Of a stretch of 64,000 nucleotides of DNA, positions 11,159-23,660 are shown piece by piece; the stretch's first letter is position 1, and each line of letters opens with the position of its first letter. The position numbers and the translations under genes are program-made. Source of the stretch: Nymphaea colorata (Eukaryota; Streptophyta; Magnoliopsida; Nymphaeales; Nymphaeaceae); NCBI RefSeq assembly GCF_008831285.2, contig NC_045146.1, positions 20,351,289-20,415,288 of the forward strand, given 5' to 3'. Below the pieces are notes generated by a model, which had not been told where the DNA came from, did not search any database, and saw only the letters and a program-made list of their open reading frames with translations.

Positions 11159-14100
11159 ATGTCTGCGCACATCCTGTCGCGCCTGCTCCCTCGAGTCCGT
11201 GCCGGAGCAAGCGTCCCGTCGGCGTCCGGATCGGCAGACATCCATCCCACCCTTGAGGTCATCGGCGGAGACAGGTTCCCGCTGCAGGCCCTTGGGCGTT
11301 CGTACCGGCCCTTCCCCTTGATCGGGAGCAACCGGCACGTAGAGACCATCTTCGCCGCCTTCTTTAGGTCCCTTCCCGATGTCAGGTACCGGAGGGAGTG
11401 CCTCAGAACGGCCGACGGCGGTGCCGTCGCTCTTGATTGGCCGGTAGGCGGTGACGATCAACGGCTCGCGTCCGATGCCCCTGTCCTTATCCTTCTGGTG
11501 ATTAGCTTCTGTCATTTTCATTTTCACCATCTATTCTTTTTCAGTTGTGCAATTTCGCGTGACTTTGCGAATGAGATGGGGTTCCTTTGATATAAATGGA
11601 GTCTAAATTATGAACTGAGCTATTTTTTATACGTCTGGGAGTGTTTTTGTACCTTGTTTTTCTGATTCAGGATGATCGTCAATTAGTCATACCCTCTGTT
11701 GTGGCCTCTCGTTTCTTTGGATTATAGCTGCGATCAGCAGGTGGCCTGTTTTGTGTTTGATAAATTCATGCGAGCATCCGACTAATAATCGGCGCATTGG
11801 GAACTGATTAATACTTCTGACGTCTGTAGGCAGATAGTTTCTCAATCTCATTTCTTATATTATTAAAACCTTGGGAAATCCTGGGGCATTGGGGGGTTAA
11901 TTTCGAGTGGTTCACACTCTGGGTTAACGCAATTTCTTATGTAGTTGGTTCCTTTTCCTACTGTACTCGAGGTTTTGTGCCTAACAGCTGCTGGGTTAAC
12001 TGAAACATGAGTTGGAAAGGGAGCTCGATGTTGTTTGTACCTTGCAGAACCTGTGATTGAAGTATTTCTTTGTTCTTCGACAATATGGATTTTAAATGGA
12101 AGTAGAAGATATTTCATCTGATTGTTTCACGCTTTGTCTGTACTTCGATCATGACAAGTTAAGCGTTTTCGCTGCCTCGGTTTAGAGTTAAGACTTAAAG
12201 AGTACCTTGGCCGTGCTTAGGGCGTTGTTTAAGGAAGGAAGCATGGTTTTCCATGTTCCTATTCATGCTGTTGATGATTCTAGATTCACATGTTTTCTAG
12301 GGCACTCTCTCGCGCAGGCTTAGACAACACACACAATGGCCTCGAAGTAGCAATAACTGTTACGAATTCGAGATGTCAACGGCCACCTGTTGGTGTTGTC
12401 CAAAGCCACCTCCAGGAGCTGCTAAGACGCACCAAACTGATAGAGAACATACACTGTTCACGTGCCTCGGGATATGATTTATTGTGACATGCATTTCGTA
12501 ACCTGGTTGGGTAAACACTAAACACTCGGTAATCAACTGCGAAATCGTATTTTGCTTTGAACATCATAATAGCTAACCATCTTATCTTTTATTTGTTCTG
12601 ACTTTTAGGACTTGTATTCTTTATACATGGTCTTTTATAACGGTGAAATTTGCAGCCAGGTCTGACAGGAGGAAGTGGAGACACGTATGTCAGGCACATG
12701 CTTGTACGAGCAAAAAAGAACGGATGGCGAGTCGTAGTGTTCAATAGCCGTGGATGTGCAGATAGTCCTGTCACAACGCCTCAGGTTTGTAATAATCCAA
12801 ATATTCGGTTGAAAATAGGAAATTCTTTTCTAGAATAAGCTTTTAGCGGATTGCGGCTTTCAGAAGTTAAGTTATTTCATCGAACCAGTTTTAGTTCTTA
12901 ATTTGTTTAATAAAAAATATATGCATATGTTTCGAGGAGTCCTCTTCTTACATAGACCGTTTGGAATTATATTTTCTGCTTTGAAGGCATTGTTTTGTAA
13001 TTTTTGTGCTTGACAACCTTATGCTTTTATTTTCAACATCCTCATTTCTACCTTTTCATGGTATCCTGTTATCATCAATATCCTTCTGTCGCTATGACCA
13101 AATTGTTTTCATGACCATGAACAGCAACAGTTCATTTAGCTACCGCTGTTATTGTTATTGACCAATTACCATCAAATGCCTGTCACCATCATAACTATCA
13201 TAAATTTCTGTGTGACCATGAAATAAATCATGATTTTCTTGCAAATTTTATTGACTTTGTAACCTTCTTTCTCATCGTTATCGTCATATAATCACGTACT
13301 ATGATGGGTCTTGACTTTTGAGTTTTAACACATCATTGATCAACAGTAGGCCACAACCTCAAGATGATTAATAATGACCACCACCACCATCAATAAAGCC
13401 CGTGTTACTAGCATATGACCATCAGGATTCAACCTTGCATCACCTGGTTCTTGGCTTTTCTTTCTGGAGACTTGCAATTAGCTTTAACTGCATAATGCCA
13501 CTTAAGTTAATTGTTTGTGTAGTACCATATCTTAAAAGTCAGAAAACATGGAAATTTCTTCTTTCGATAACTGCGGCTCTTTCTTTACTCTGTTTCCCGT
13601 ATGAGAAAATATGCGGTTGGTCATATTTGCACCTCAAATTATTACATGATGTTTTATCTGATTTTTGCACTTCTGGTTTGTAGTTTTACTCGGCTTCATT
13701 TACAGAAGATCTGCGACAAGTGGTGTACCATGTTGGCCATTGTTTTCCATATTCAAAATTGTATGCAGCAGGTTGGTCTCTTGGAGCCAACATACTTGTT
13801 CGTTATCTTGGACAGGTACTATAGTCATGTTCTGTTGTAGGCTGTTCTTCTTTTCCTCTAAGGATGACAAGACAGACTGGTTAAAGTCTTATTTCCGGCA
13901 TAGCGTTTGTTACCATCTCAGCCTTTTGAGGTTTCAACTACTTTAGCTGTCCCTTTTTCTGTCGTCTTGACATCAATCAAACAAACCTCTCATATTTTTG
14001 GTTCTTTATTTCAACTGCATGGTTTTATCATGTGTAAGCATGAAGGTTTGGAATTGCTTTCTCTTTCATGCACTGTGTCGTGCATATTCAATAATATCTC

Positions 14101-16597
14101 GTCTGTCAGTTTGAATTTTGGTACATAACTCACATGATACTAGTTCTCTGGAATACTACCCCATTATTGCAGGTAAGTACATTACTTGTTTAGGCATGAG
14201 TGGAGCCAGAATAATTTCAGGGAGGGCACGCTTACATTATTTACAAATTTTAGCGGCGCGTAATTGCATTTTCAACAAATTTTAAATTTTTAAGAGAGGT
14301 TATGAACCTTTTCTTGGAGAACCTGCTGTATAGGACACATCTGTAACAAAGTTTCTTACAAAAGGAAATCTCTGATTTTGTTATGCATGTAGCGCCCGTA
14401 TTGGGATGTGTTTACTAGTCAACCTATGGTGTGCTTGTCACTTGTGACTACCAGCAGGCCTGTTGTGAAAATTGAACCTGCTGGACACTGCATCAATATT
14501 TAAGCATATCTGCTTCTCTCTGTAGTCTGTACATCTGTTGTTAATAACTTTTTTCTGGCCAAGTTGCAGGAAGCTCATAGCTGTCCTCTTGCTGGAGCAG
14601 CATCTCTGTGCAATCCTTTTGACCTTGTTGTTGCCGATGAAGATTTCCATAAAGGATTCAATGTCATATATGACAAAGCTCTTGCAAGAGCACTCCGCAG
14701 AATTTTCAAGAAGTGAGCCGGATATTGATGTGCATTCTAAATGAGAGGATGATTAGCTTCTGTTTTCCTTTTTCTTTTTACTCTTTGTTTATGGGCTTTG
14801 TCATATCAGGCATGCACTCTTGTTTGAAGGTATTGGAGGGGAATACAATATTGAGTTAGCAGCTAATGCCAAGTCTGTGAGGGAGTTTGATGATGGATTG
14901 ACACGGGGTTCGATTCACTCTAAGCTAATCTCTTTTTCAACGAATCAGATTCTATGTGGCTGCTAAGAATGATTTCCAATGATCTGCAGTGTCGTTTGGT
15001 TACAAATCTGTGGATGATTATTATTTTGATGCAAGCAGCTCGCATTCTATAGAACATGTGCAGACACCTTTGCTGTGTATCCAGGTAGTTTTATGTTTCA
15101 TCAAAGATGAACTGTAACATGGTTCTTTTGAACAATGACAAACTCTGGCTTTGTGTTTGTGGCCGCAGGCTTCTAACGATCCAATTGCACCTTCTAGGGG
15201 CATACCTCGAGAACAAATAAGGGTGTGTGATGGTTCTTTTGTCACGTTGTCTGAAGTTATTTATTCAATTTCTGTTTAAGATATGGTAAAACTCTGATGT
15301 GATTGTGGTATCTGAGAAAGAGTAAGAGATTGAGAGAGAGAGATTTATAACCCAGTCTTGCCTACCAAGAAAACACATTCTTTATCTGAAGGAAACTACC
15401 TTAAAACCTTTGTTGGTCGGTGCTACATAAATCGATCTTCCTTGCTGTTAGTCTGACTTAAACAGGAAGGCAGTGCCCCAATTTTGAGGTCTGCAAAATG
15501 GGATTGATGGTCACATTCCCAAAAATGCACTTTATAGCGTGCTCATGGCTTCAATTTTGAGAGATCAAATCAGCTTTACTTAGTGTCTACCATATGGTGA
15601 TCTTTAATTGAAAGATTGATCTTAGATGCAATGTGTTAGTTTTTAGTTTCTAATACCAGACCCAGATGTTTCTCTTTCCTTTTGTACACACACATACATA
15701 TTAAGAAATGTATGGTGACAGTTGAAGCTTCAGACGTGACGTTACTGCTGTAGTTTTTTCTGAAAAGGTTTAATGTGTATCTCACAGATTATTCAAGGTA
15801 TTCTTGCTGTCTTGTTAGTGGTCTTGGTGACTATATGTGTACATAAATGCAGTTTGCAAATCTCACGCACCAAAATATGGGCTTGGGTACCCAAATTGCC
15901 TATTCCTGTAGTTTGGGTGCGTGGTTAATTTAGGATAGCTTAAATTGGGTTCAATTGCCAGGGTCCTTATTGGAAAATGGTGGATCTCTGCTGGTCCAAC
16001 TATGATAAATTTTTTGAGACTTTGAGTGTTTCTGTTCTCCTCATATCTGGCTCCTTTTTACCTACGTTGAACTACTCTTATCTGGATTGCATTTTAGCTA
16101 CTGCTAAACTTCTCATGTTCCAATTTTCAGGGCTCCTTGTCTCCTACCTTGAGCGACTCTTTTATCTGGATTGCATTTTAGCTACTGCTAAAGTAAAATA
16201 GTGAATAAGTTTGTCTGTCTTTTTCATGCTTCGTTTGTTTAACTCTGTTTCTTGCTGTCTAATGCCTAGCTTTGCCTTTTGCATCTACATAGAAACGTAT
16301 CGGTGCATTTGTTTCTCTTATTTTTCTTTTGTTCTTGTACCAAGTGACATATATATGAAATTCTGAATTAGAAACTGGAACTTCTTCCAGGGAAACCCTC
16401 ATTGTCTATTGATAGTTACTCCTAAAGGTGGGCATCTCGGTTGGGTCGCTGGAGATGAAGCTCCATTTGGATGTCCTTGGACGGACCCTGTTGTCATGGA
16501 ATTTTTTGAACACATTCAAGAAAATAAAACTGACAGTCCCCTCCATGGAGCAGAAGGTGCTCCGTCTTGCAAAGCGTCTTTGGGAGTGATGGTTTGA
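11159..16597 (+). CDS. EMB8-like alpha/beta hydrolase
   Basis: Eight exons: 11159-11497, 12656-12784, 13684-13815, 14570-14712, 14810-14907, 14990-15084, 15169-15222 and 16391-16597. All junctions are GT-AG and the phases close to 398 residues. It belongs to the embryogenesis-associated EMB8 / ABHD1-3 group of serine hydrolases, as in Arabidopsis At3g50790. The oxyanion region reads LLPGLTGGSGDTYVRHM across the first junction, the nucleophile elbow is GWSLG (Ser188), the acid is in ASNDPIAP (Asp316) and the base in GGHLGW (His345), so the catalytic triad is complete. Upstream sits HVETIFAAFF, a family hallmark. The start is the ATG at 11159; the longer frame begins at a GTG. No clear membrane anchor or transit peptide. 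Substrate unknown; related animal enzymes act on lipids and esters. The last intron (1168 bp) holds a short direct repeat. Family call very safe, function inferred. Confidence 0.95.
16081..16192. repeat. Short direct repeat inside last intron of the EMB8-like gene
   Basis: A 28-base unit beginning TCTGGATTGCATTTTAGC occurs at 16081-16108 and again at 16165-16192, 84 bases apart. This looks like a local duplication within the intron; no effect on the splice sites at 15223 and 16390. Confidence 0.8.
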
Positions 16598-16935
16598 GTT
16601 AGATCCTTGATACCGTTGACAAATAAATGCTGATTCATCTGAGAAATCGTCCAGCTTTCAGTATTGTCTGATTACTTACTTGGTCATGGCACATTGCAGC
16701 CGAAGTGTATTTTGCTTGCTTTATATTATATGGAGCACATTTCCCACGTAAATCTGCCGTCATGTACTATTTTCATTCTTTGGTGACTCGAAAGAACAGA
16801 TTATTGAGCTGAGCGGTGCCTGTACACTGGCTAAGAGTAAATGTCAAAATGAACAGTGTGTTGATCATGCATACGCCACTTTCAAGTTCCTGTCATTGTT
16901 AAAGATAAATCGATAACTCTTAACACAAATTCTCC

Positions 16936-16938
<3 letters not shown>

Positions 16939-16967
<29 letters not shown>
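16939..16967. repeat. (AG)n microsatellite
   Basis: AG dinucleotide run in the 3' flank of the EMB8-like gene, followed by more GAGAG near 16984-16996. Confidence 0.95.
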
Positions 16968-16969
<2 letters not shown>

Positions 16970-16997
16970 CTTTCTCTCAGTGAGATTGAGGGAGAGA

Positions 16998-19900
16998 TTT
17001 CAACATTACTAAAACATACTCCCAACCGAAAGTGAGCACAAAACACAGCTCAAGCATACAATGAAAACCATCTAGAGCCACAGCGCATAAACACACACAC
17101 ACGAGCTCTCAAACCCCTGTAACACCCAAATCTTGTTCTGTAGGTTTATCTGTTTGAATTCTTTAGTAACCAACTTGGAGTACATTCATTTTGTTCAGGG
17201 ATATTCAAGACTTTTCCGTTGGTGTGGCAAGTCTCTTCAGAAGCTATTTCGGGTGAGAATTCTAACAAATTGCGGAGAATATTGGCATTACCTTTTTGGT
17301 GGCGTATCTGAGTAATGCGGTAATGACTAAGAAATAGATCTGCCTCCGCAGCGAAACTTCATCAAACCCATCCTGATGTGCTTTATGCTTTAGAAATTGT
17401 TTCAAAAGGGTGATCAATTCTGCCTATTATGGAATCGTACTTTCTGTTTCCGATATGTTGGCTGGCTTCTTATCGCCAAATTACATCTACTAGTGAAATT
17501 CCCCTTTGGCAAGAAAATAAAAGGTCATCACCAGGCTGAGTGTTGATTGCAGCTTTACTAAAGAAGGTTGTTCATCGCCCACAGTACCCTGGACAAGGAT
17601 ACCTTCCACTAATGTTTGAAGCCATACTATTGTCTGACCATAATTGTTACCCGATAATGTGCAGAAGAGAAAGGGAGAGAGAGTATACCGAACTTTCAAG
17701 TTATCGCCATCTTGTCCACAGCTCGCCTATATTCGGATGTGCCGTAGCTTATGATTTCAGAAAAAAGCAGAGAACTTGCCAGGCAACCTCTCTCTCTCTC
17801 TCTCTCTCTCCCGACTCTTCTATATTCTAACGAAACCGTCTTGTAAGCATTAACTATATGATACTTCAGCAACTAAGGGGAAGGGCACCATATTCGTTCT
17901 CTAGGAATGGGGATTTGCACAAAAATTAAAATTCGGGTAGCAAAGTTATCAACCGTGTTCGTCATTCTCATGCAGTCATTATCAGTATTCTCTGGCAACG
18001 GCCGGTTTTCCTATTGAAGAACTATCCCATGTGATAATGTATCAATATTTCTGGTGGCTTTTAAGATTTTTTAGGACACTGGTTAGATAAGAAGCAGTTA
18101 GACAACTGTATCATCCTTATAGAAATGGTCAGATAATATTCTCTAATATAACTTTTTATCAGTATAAACAAGCCAACAGGCTTCATTAGAAACCAAAAGG
18201 AGTGGATCTACATCTCTACAATTAAACAAATCCCTTTATTTCTTCATAATCTCCACAATTATTTACTACCAGTTTGCCTCCTCCAAATTTCTGGGAGCAG
18301 TTGTGCGTGCAATATCTCATGCGTCCTTATGTAATACGCATTTTTGGTAGTTTGAGGATACCCTGTCCACATGAGCCTTTTGCTTTTTTTTTATTTTCTC
18401 ATCACAGGGGTAATCTCATGCTTAATTTCGGTAAAAAAAGAAAAAAATTACCTTGACAGTGTATTCAAAAGCTTTTCTGGACATAGAAATCTTTTTCAAT
18501 ATTCCGAAAAGTACGGAAAAGTATCCTGTGACAGCACCGGCCGACACAAGAATTATGTCCACGGAATCACTGCTGAGTTTTCTAATTATTAATTGAAATT
18601 GCTTGATTCGGTGACTGACAAGTTCCGACTGTTTGCTGTTCCAGAATTATTGCTTAGACATTTCATATCAGCATACAGTGTTTTGGCCTAAAATTTCACC
18701 TGTTCCACATTTCAGCGGTTAGCAAATTGCTCCATGGAGCTAAGGTCCATGTAAAAAAGTCTATTGAAAAAATAAATGAATTTATGAGGGACTTTTCATT
18801 GGCATGTTTCCCGAACCTATCAACAATGTAACTAATTTAAAGCTTGGATTTCATTATAATAATCAGTAGTAGTACTGCAATGTACTCGTCGGAAGATTAT
18901 CTGTCATGTCAAAAATGCGGTCTGTAGTTTCAGCCTCTATTTTCTTCATCTTGAATAAGGTAGCAGCAAGAAGCATATTCCCCATCTTCTGCACTATGTT
19001 CTATTGCCGTTGCGCCATAATATGCGCGTCGTTCAGTAGCATTTTCCCCTCCCACAGGCTGGTATGTTGGGAACATTTACACGATTCTTTTCCCTACAGG
19101 CAACAATGAAAGGATTCTTATGTACAACATATAGTATAATTAATTTTCTAAGCGAGAGTTTAAGAAATTTTATGCACCAATAGATCCCCGCGCTCCTGTT
19201 AATTATTCCGCATTTTCATTTGATCAACGATTTGTTTATCTAAATATGCTGATGCCTTATTAAATATTTCTGTCTTCACCTCCCTTTTCAACGTCTGTCA
19301 GTCGAAGCCCGAAGGTCACCTCGTTTCCACCGCAACGTGGCTAGCGACGGAGAAGGCCGAGCTTCGGATTCTTCACCTTCTTCAGCTTGAATTCTTTGTG
19401 TTAGCCGCCCCACTCAAAGTGTTGCAGAATCTTGAGAAGCAAGTGTTTTGTGCTAAATCTTGTGATCTGGTAGGTTGGTCGGATGTAAATTTCGTTGTGA
19501 TTCGGATAATTTAAATACACATCGACAATCAGACTCTGGCAAATTCAGCACAGCCAACAGGATCAAAATTTCGGAAGGCTTCAGATCCCTATAATCTGGT
19601 TGCCACGTACTTTTGGAACAACTGCACCTTAATTCCTTTATATATTCATAAAAGATTTCACTTTTTCCTCTAATCTTTATCCACAGTGCGTGAAGCCAAA
19701 AGATGGCAATGGGGTAGGCCACAATAACTAATTGAAGTGTATGAGGACAGATATCAGATATGCGTGTGGTTTCGCGTTTCATTTCTAGATTCGTAAAAAG
19801 AAGTAATCTTGCATAGATTCTAATGTTTGGCAAATTTTCTGTTTCTGGTTGCCGAGCACGTCAAGATCGGAAAGCAAGCGGGGGAAAGCAGTTCAGTCTA

Positions 19901-22900
19901 TGGGCCCTGCTGTTTTTGTAGGATATGGGGAGCTCTTGTCTCTCTGTTGTTGTACTCTCTGTTGCTTTGAATAAAGAATCTCATTGAACATCTCCCTTTA
20001 ACGCAGACGCCACAAAACAAAAATAAGATCGGTGGCCAGAAAGTTTGCCTTCCTTTTCGCACAAGTGGGAAAGCATAGAGGGAGGGGGAGAGAGGGAAGG
20101 TTCGAGTCTCACAACTTGAGACCCCTGACCGCCGCATCCATGAAATCAGCGAGCCAAGAAAAAGCCACCCACGATCTTACGCCTTAATGTTGTAAATACC
20201 AATTTCTATCTTTTAGGAGAAACCTTTAGGCTGCCTCGGATATGAAATTCAAGGCTGACCTCTAATAAGCTTTTGCAAACCCTTTGCTGAAGTGAACGGT
20301 GGATTTTGCAATTAGACACTTGAGATCCATATTATATTATAAAAACTATGGATAGATGTATAGTTCAAGGAGTCGTCCGACCAGAGATCTACAGACTACA
20401 GTTTAAGACCACGTGGATCTATGGTACCTCAGATGAGATCTCAAATCCAAGGCTAAAGGATGATGTGTAATTAACTCCCATTATATTTTTTTAAAAATTG
20501 TTTTCTAAATTTAATTAATAAACAAATTAACTTATTTAACACAACAAAAGCTTATTTTCGTACCAGCCGGCATTTTGCTGGTTTGAAGCCGATACTTTGT
20601 ACATGTACCAGTTCGCCGCTGGGCCAACTTTCATAATATTTCTAGGGATACAAATGTGTGGTGTTGGGACACAAAATCAGGTCAAGTGCAAAATGCCAGA
20701 ACAAGTGGAAATCAACAATATAAAATGAACAAAACTCTTAAACCAAGTTATTAATTTTAATTATGACCCAATGTTCCACCCAAGCAAAGCTCGCCTGGCG
20801 TGCTGCATCCTGATCTGGTGTCAACTGCAGGCTTAGTGAAGGCGCTGGGTTTGGGACCAATCTTGGATGAAGTCAAGCTGGTGAATGGTGATCCTTCATG
20901 GCAACCTTCTCATTCCTTTACCATGGCCTCCCACAAAAGTGCAATTCTTACCCTAGTTTGGCAAAAGCACATAAAAAAAACCTCATCATGAAAAACCAGA
21001 ACATATGCATCCGTCACTTCAACTGTATTTTTTCCAAAAAAGCAATCTGCAGTTTTCATGAGAAAAAAAAAGTTGTATGCTCTTGAATAGCGTAATCGTT
21101 CATTCAGGATCTAGTGATTTGCTTATTTTATATAATTTGGAAAAGGCATATTCTATTTACTTGGGCAAGGGATTTATTTTCTTGTCATTCATTTTTGCTT
21201 GAGAAAAAAAAAAACAAAACGAGACAGGAAGACTGGAAGGGAAAGATATCCGAAGAGGCCTAAGCCCCTCTCTCCTTCTTTCTGCCCCAAGCTCTGCCCT
21301 TTTTTCTGCCCCCAAGCGCTAGTGATGCTACTGATGCCTTGGGACTTGAGTATGAAATAGTATACTTGTTCGTTATAATAATGTAACGTATCCATTTTTT
21401 TTACAACTAAAAAGGGGTAGCACTATGGAACTGATGATGATGAAACTTTCACTCACCATGACAATTAACATAACTACGCTCAGACAAGAAAAAGATCAGG
21501 TGCAAGAAAGCGAATGAGTTTTGATTCGGTCGGCAAAGCATGAGTTGGTAAATGCCAAGGAAGATCGTATCAAGCGATCAAGCCGATGCTTGAGTTGATT
21601 GCAGGATGTAATGGTGGCTCCATCGATCGATTGGTCATTTTCCGAACTGTTCGTCTTGTTTCTTGGGGGAAAAGAAAAGCAGCTTTCTGTCATGGTCTAC
21701 ATAATGCTTGGAATATCTGCAATTTGCTTAAATAGATTTCTTCGGTTCGCTTTCCTAACTGACAAATCTCGAAGGATCCAATTGCAGGTGGCTTTCATGA
21801 CTTATGTTTCTGAATTGTCGGCCTCAGTAAATGGCTTGGCCGGGGGGACCAAATGAAGAGGATCAGATCAAGGTTGGTGCTGGATTTATACAGATGCGTT
21901 TGATATATGCATATGCTTTGCTTTTATTAAAGTTTGGCCGAGCCGAATTGCATGTTAAAGAATATCAAGTGAAAATTAAACAAAAGAGATCGATTTGAAA
22001 GAGAAAATAAGATCAGGAAGGACATTAAATGGAGAGAAACAATGTTAATGTGAATATGAGCGTGTAATGTAGCTGCTACCGGGATCGAATCGAAACCAGA
22101 AGGTCGGGAAATGTTCTCTCCTGAAAATCGGCTGGTATGGGGCCTGTCTTGCATCGGATGATACGGCTTCTGGTGTTGTTGGCAGCACTTATCCTGGTGA
22201 TTAATGAAAACAGAGGTACAGCCCCATGCTTAAATGCATTGAAGAACACAAATCTTCGCCATCATCGCTTCCTGTAAACACGGTTTCATGCATGTTCCTT
22301 GCGCTTCAAAACGCTCTTCTTACTAAAACATGTACCAACCCCCTGCTTTTAATCCTCCAGTGCATGTTCTACATGGACTCACTCAAAGGTCTGTTCACAA
22401 AAGGCCTGATTTCCCCTGTTACTAACTTTTGAAATGAGCTCCCCATCGAGCCATTGCCTGTCCACAGGTGCCATAAGAAGTTGCTTCTCCCAATTCCTAC
22501 AGCGCGTCCATTCTGCATGCCTTGTAACGCTTAATATTCTTCAATATTGCTCTTCAGCTTCAATGTTTACCACCGTATATAATTTCGTATCCATTGAGCA
22601 AAGGCCATCTTCAACAAGGTCCGAGTATCTGACCGCAGAGTTGCAGTTTCACCGTGTGACCTAAATGGGAACCAGTTTCTTACCGGAAAAGCTTTCAACG
22701 GAGGACGGGGCAAACTTTTTAACCACCACGAGGAGACAAATGAACGGAAGTGGTATACATCGCATGCATTATTGTCCTAGGTTCGCGACAAGTCTCTCTC
22801 TCACTACCCTGCAATAAGAAACGTGACATATGATTGACAACAAGACCAAAACAAGCAAATCCAACTATTTAGATTCTTCAACAAAGGTCTTCCTCAGCCA

Positions 22901-23244
22901 CGTGCTGTGATGGCCCGGTCCAATCAATTAGGGCCACTCCCCTACAATGCAACCAAATTTATGTGTTCTCATTTCAATGACTGCGGTCGAGTTAATTTAG
23001 TTTCAAGCTTTTATCGAATAACAGCTTAAGCAAATGATGCAAAGGTGGAACTTTGCTGTTTATGTGTAGATTGTTCATGGCTTGTTACTTTTAATTCCTG
23101 CTTTTTTGTATTCTCTTATTGGTGTTAAGCTGATTACTGCTAAATTACAACAAGAAATACGTATCTCACCCTTGACCTCCTTGGACTTGACTGCCTTAAG
23201 CTACCCATCTAATCAGGTGTACATACCTTTTATATATTAGGCCA
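16998..23244. other. Gene-poor stretch
   Basis: More than 6 kb of AT-rich DNA without a frame or exon series I can support. The longest open frame (19453-19833, minus, 126 codons) shows no family signature. CT runs occur near 17790-17812. Short frames near 17540-17830, 21599-21856 and 22434-22664 also look like chance. A decayed retroelement begins at the right edge. Confidence 0.5.
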
Positions 23245-23520
23245 TCCTGAAATTCGTTGATCCTACGATATGAGCACCCCCACTAGCATCCACAATCTCC
23301 CACGTTTTATTCTCGCCAAGGGCTCTCATTTTTTCTTGCATAGCAAGAACCCATTTCTTATCCGCCTGAGCCTCAGGAATAATCTTGGAATAATCGAACT
23401 AAAAAGAGTGGATATGAAGCATTTCTAGTTTCTACTAAACTTCAAATAAGACACAAAGTTACTAATATGGTGCATAATACATGACCTGGTCCCTTTTTTC
23501 ATGGCAATAGAAAGTTCTTC
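23245..23520 (-). pseudogene. Ty1/copia polyprotein relic
   Basis: On the minus strand, 23520 to about 23430 reads SIAMKKGTRSCIMHHISNFV, then a stop codon in SRN*KCF; 23395 to 23245 reads EAQADKKWVLAMQEKMRAL followed by GENKTWEIVDA. These are the hallmark residues just ahead of the copia reverse transcriptase (RKGTRSC..HPISNFVSY and EAL.DPKW..AM.EEM.AL..N.TWEIV). The pieces are in different frames, with a stop and loss of the GCKWVF block, so the copy is dead. No LTRs were located. Confidence 0.8.
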
Positions 23521-23634
23521 AACATAAAAGTCACTTATGACATCTTGGTCGTGTTCCTCACACACTGGACTTTGGCTCATCCAGGATTGAGATTAGTGTC
23601 TTCATTCTTTTCAACTTCAATAGAGGCCAATTTG

Positions 23635-23660
23635 ATTTATTATTATTATTATTATTATTT
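23635..23660. repeat. (ATT)n microsatellite
   Basis: TTA/ATT trinucleotide run directly beside the copia relic. Confidence 0.95.

Noticed and set aside
20094-20125. Possible tRNA B-box (GGTTCGAGTCTC)
   Set aside because: No A box, acceptor stem or cloverleaf could be built around it.
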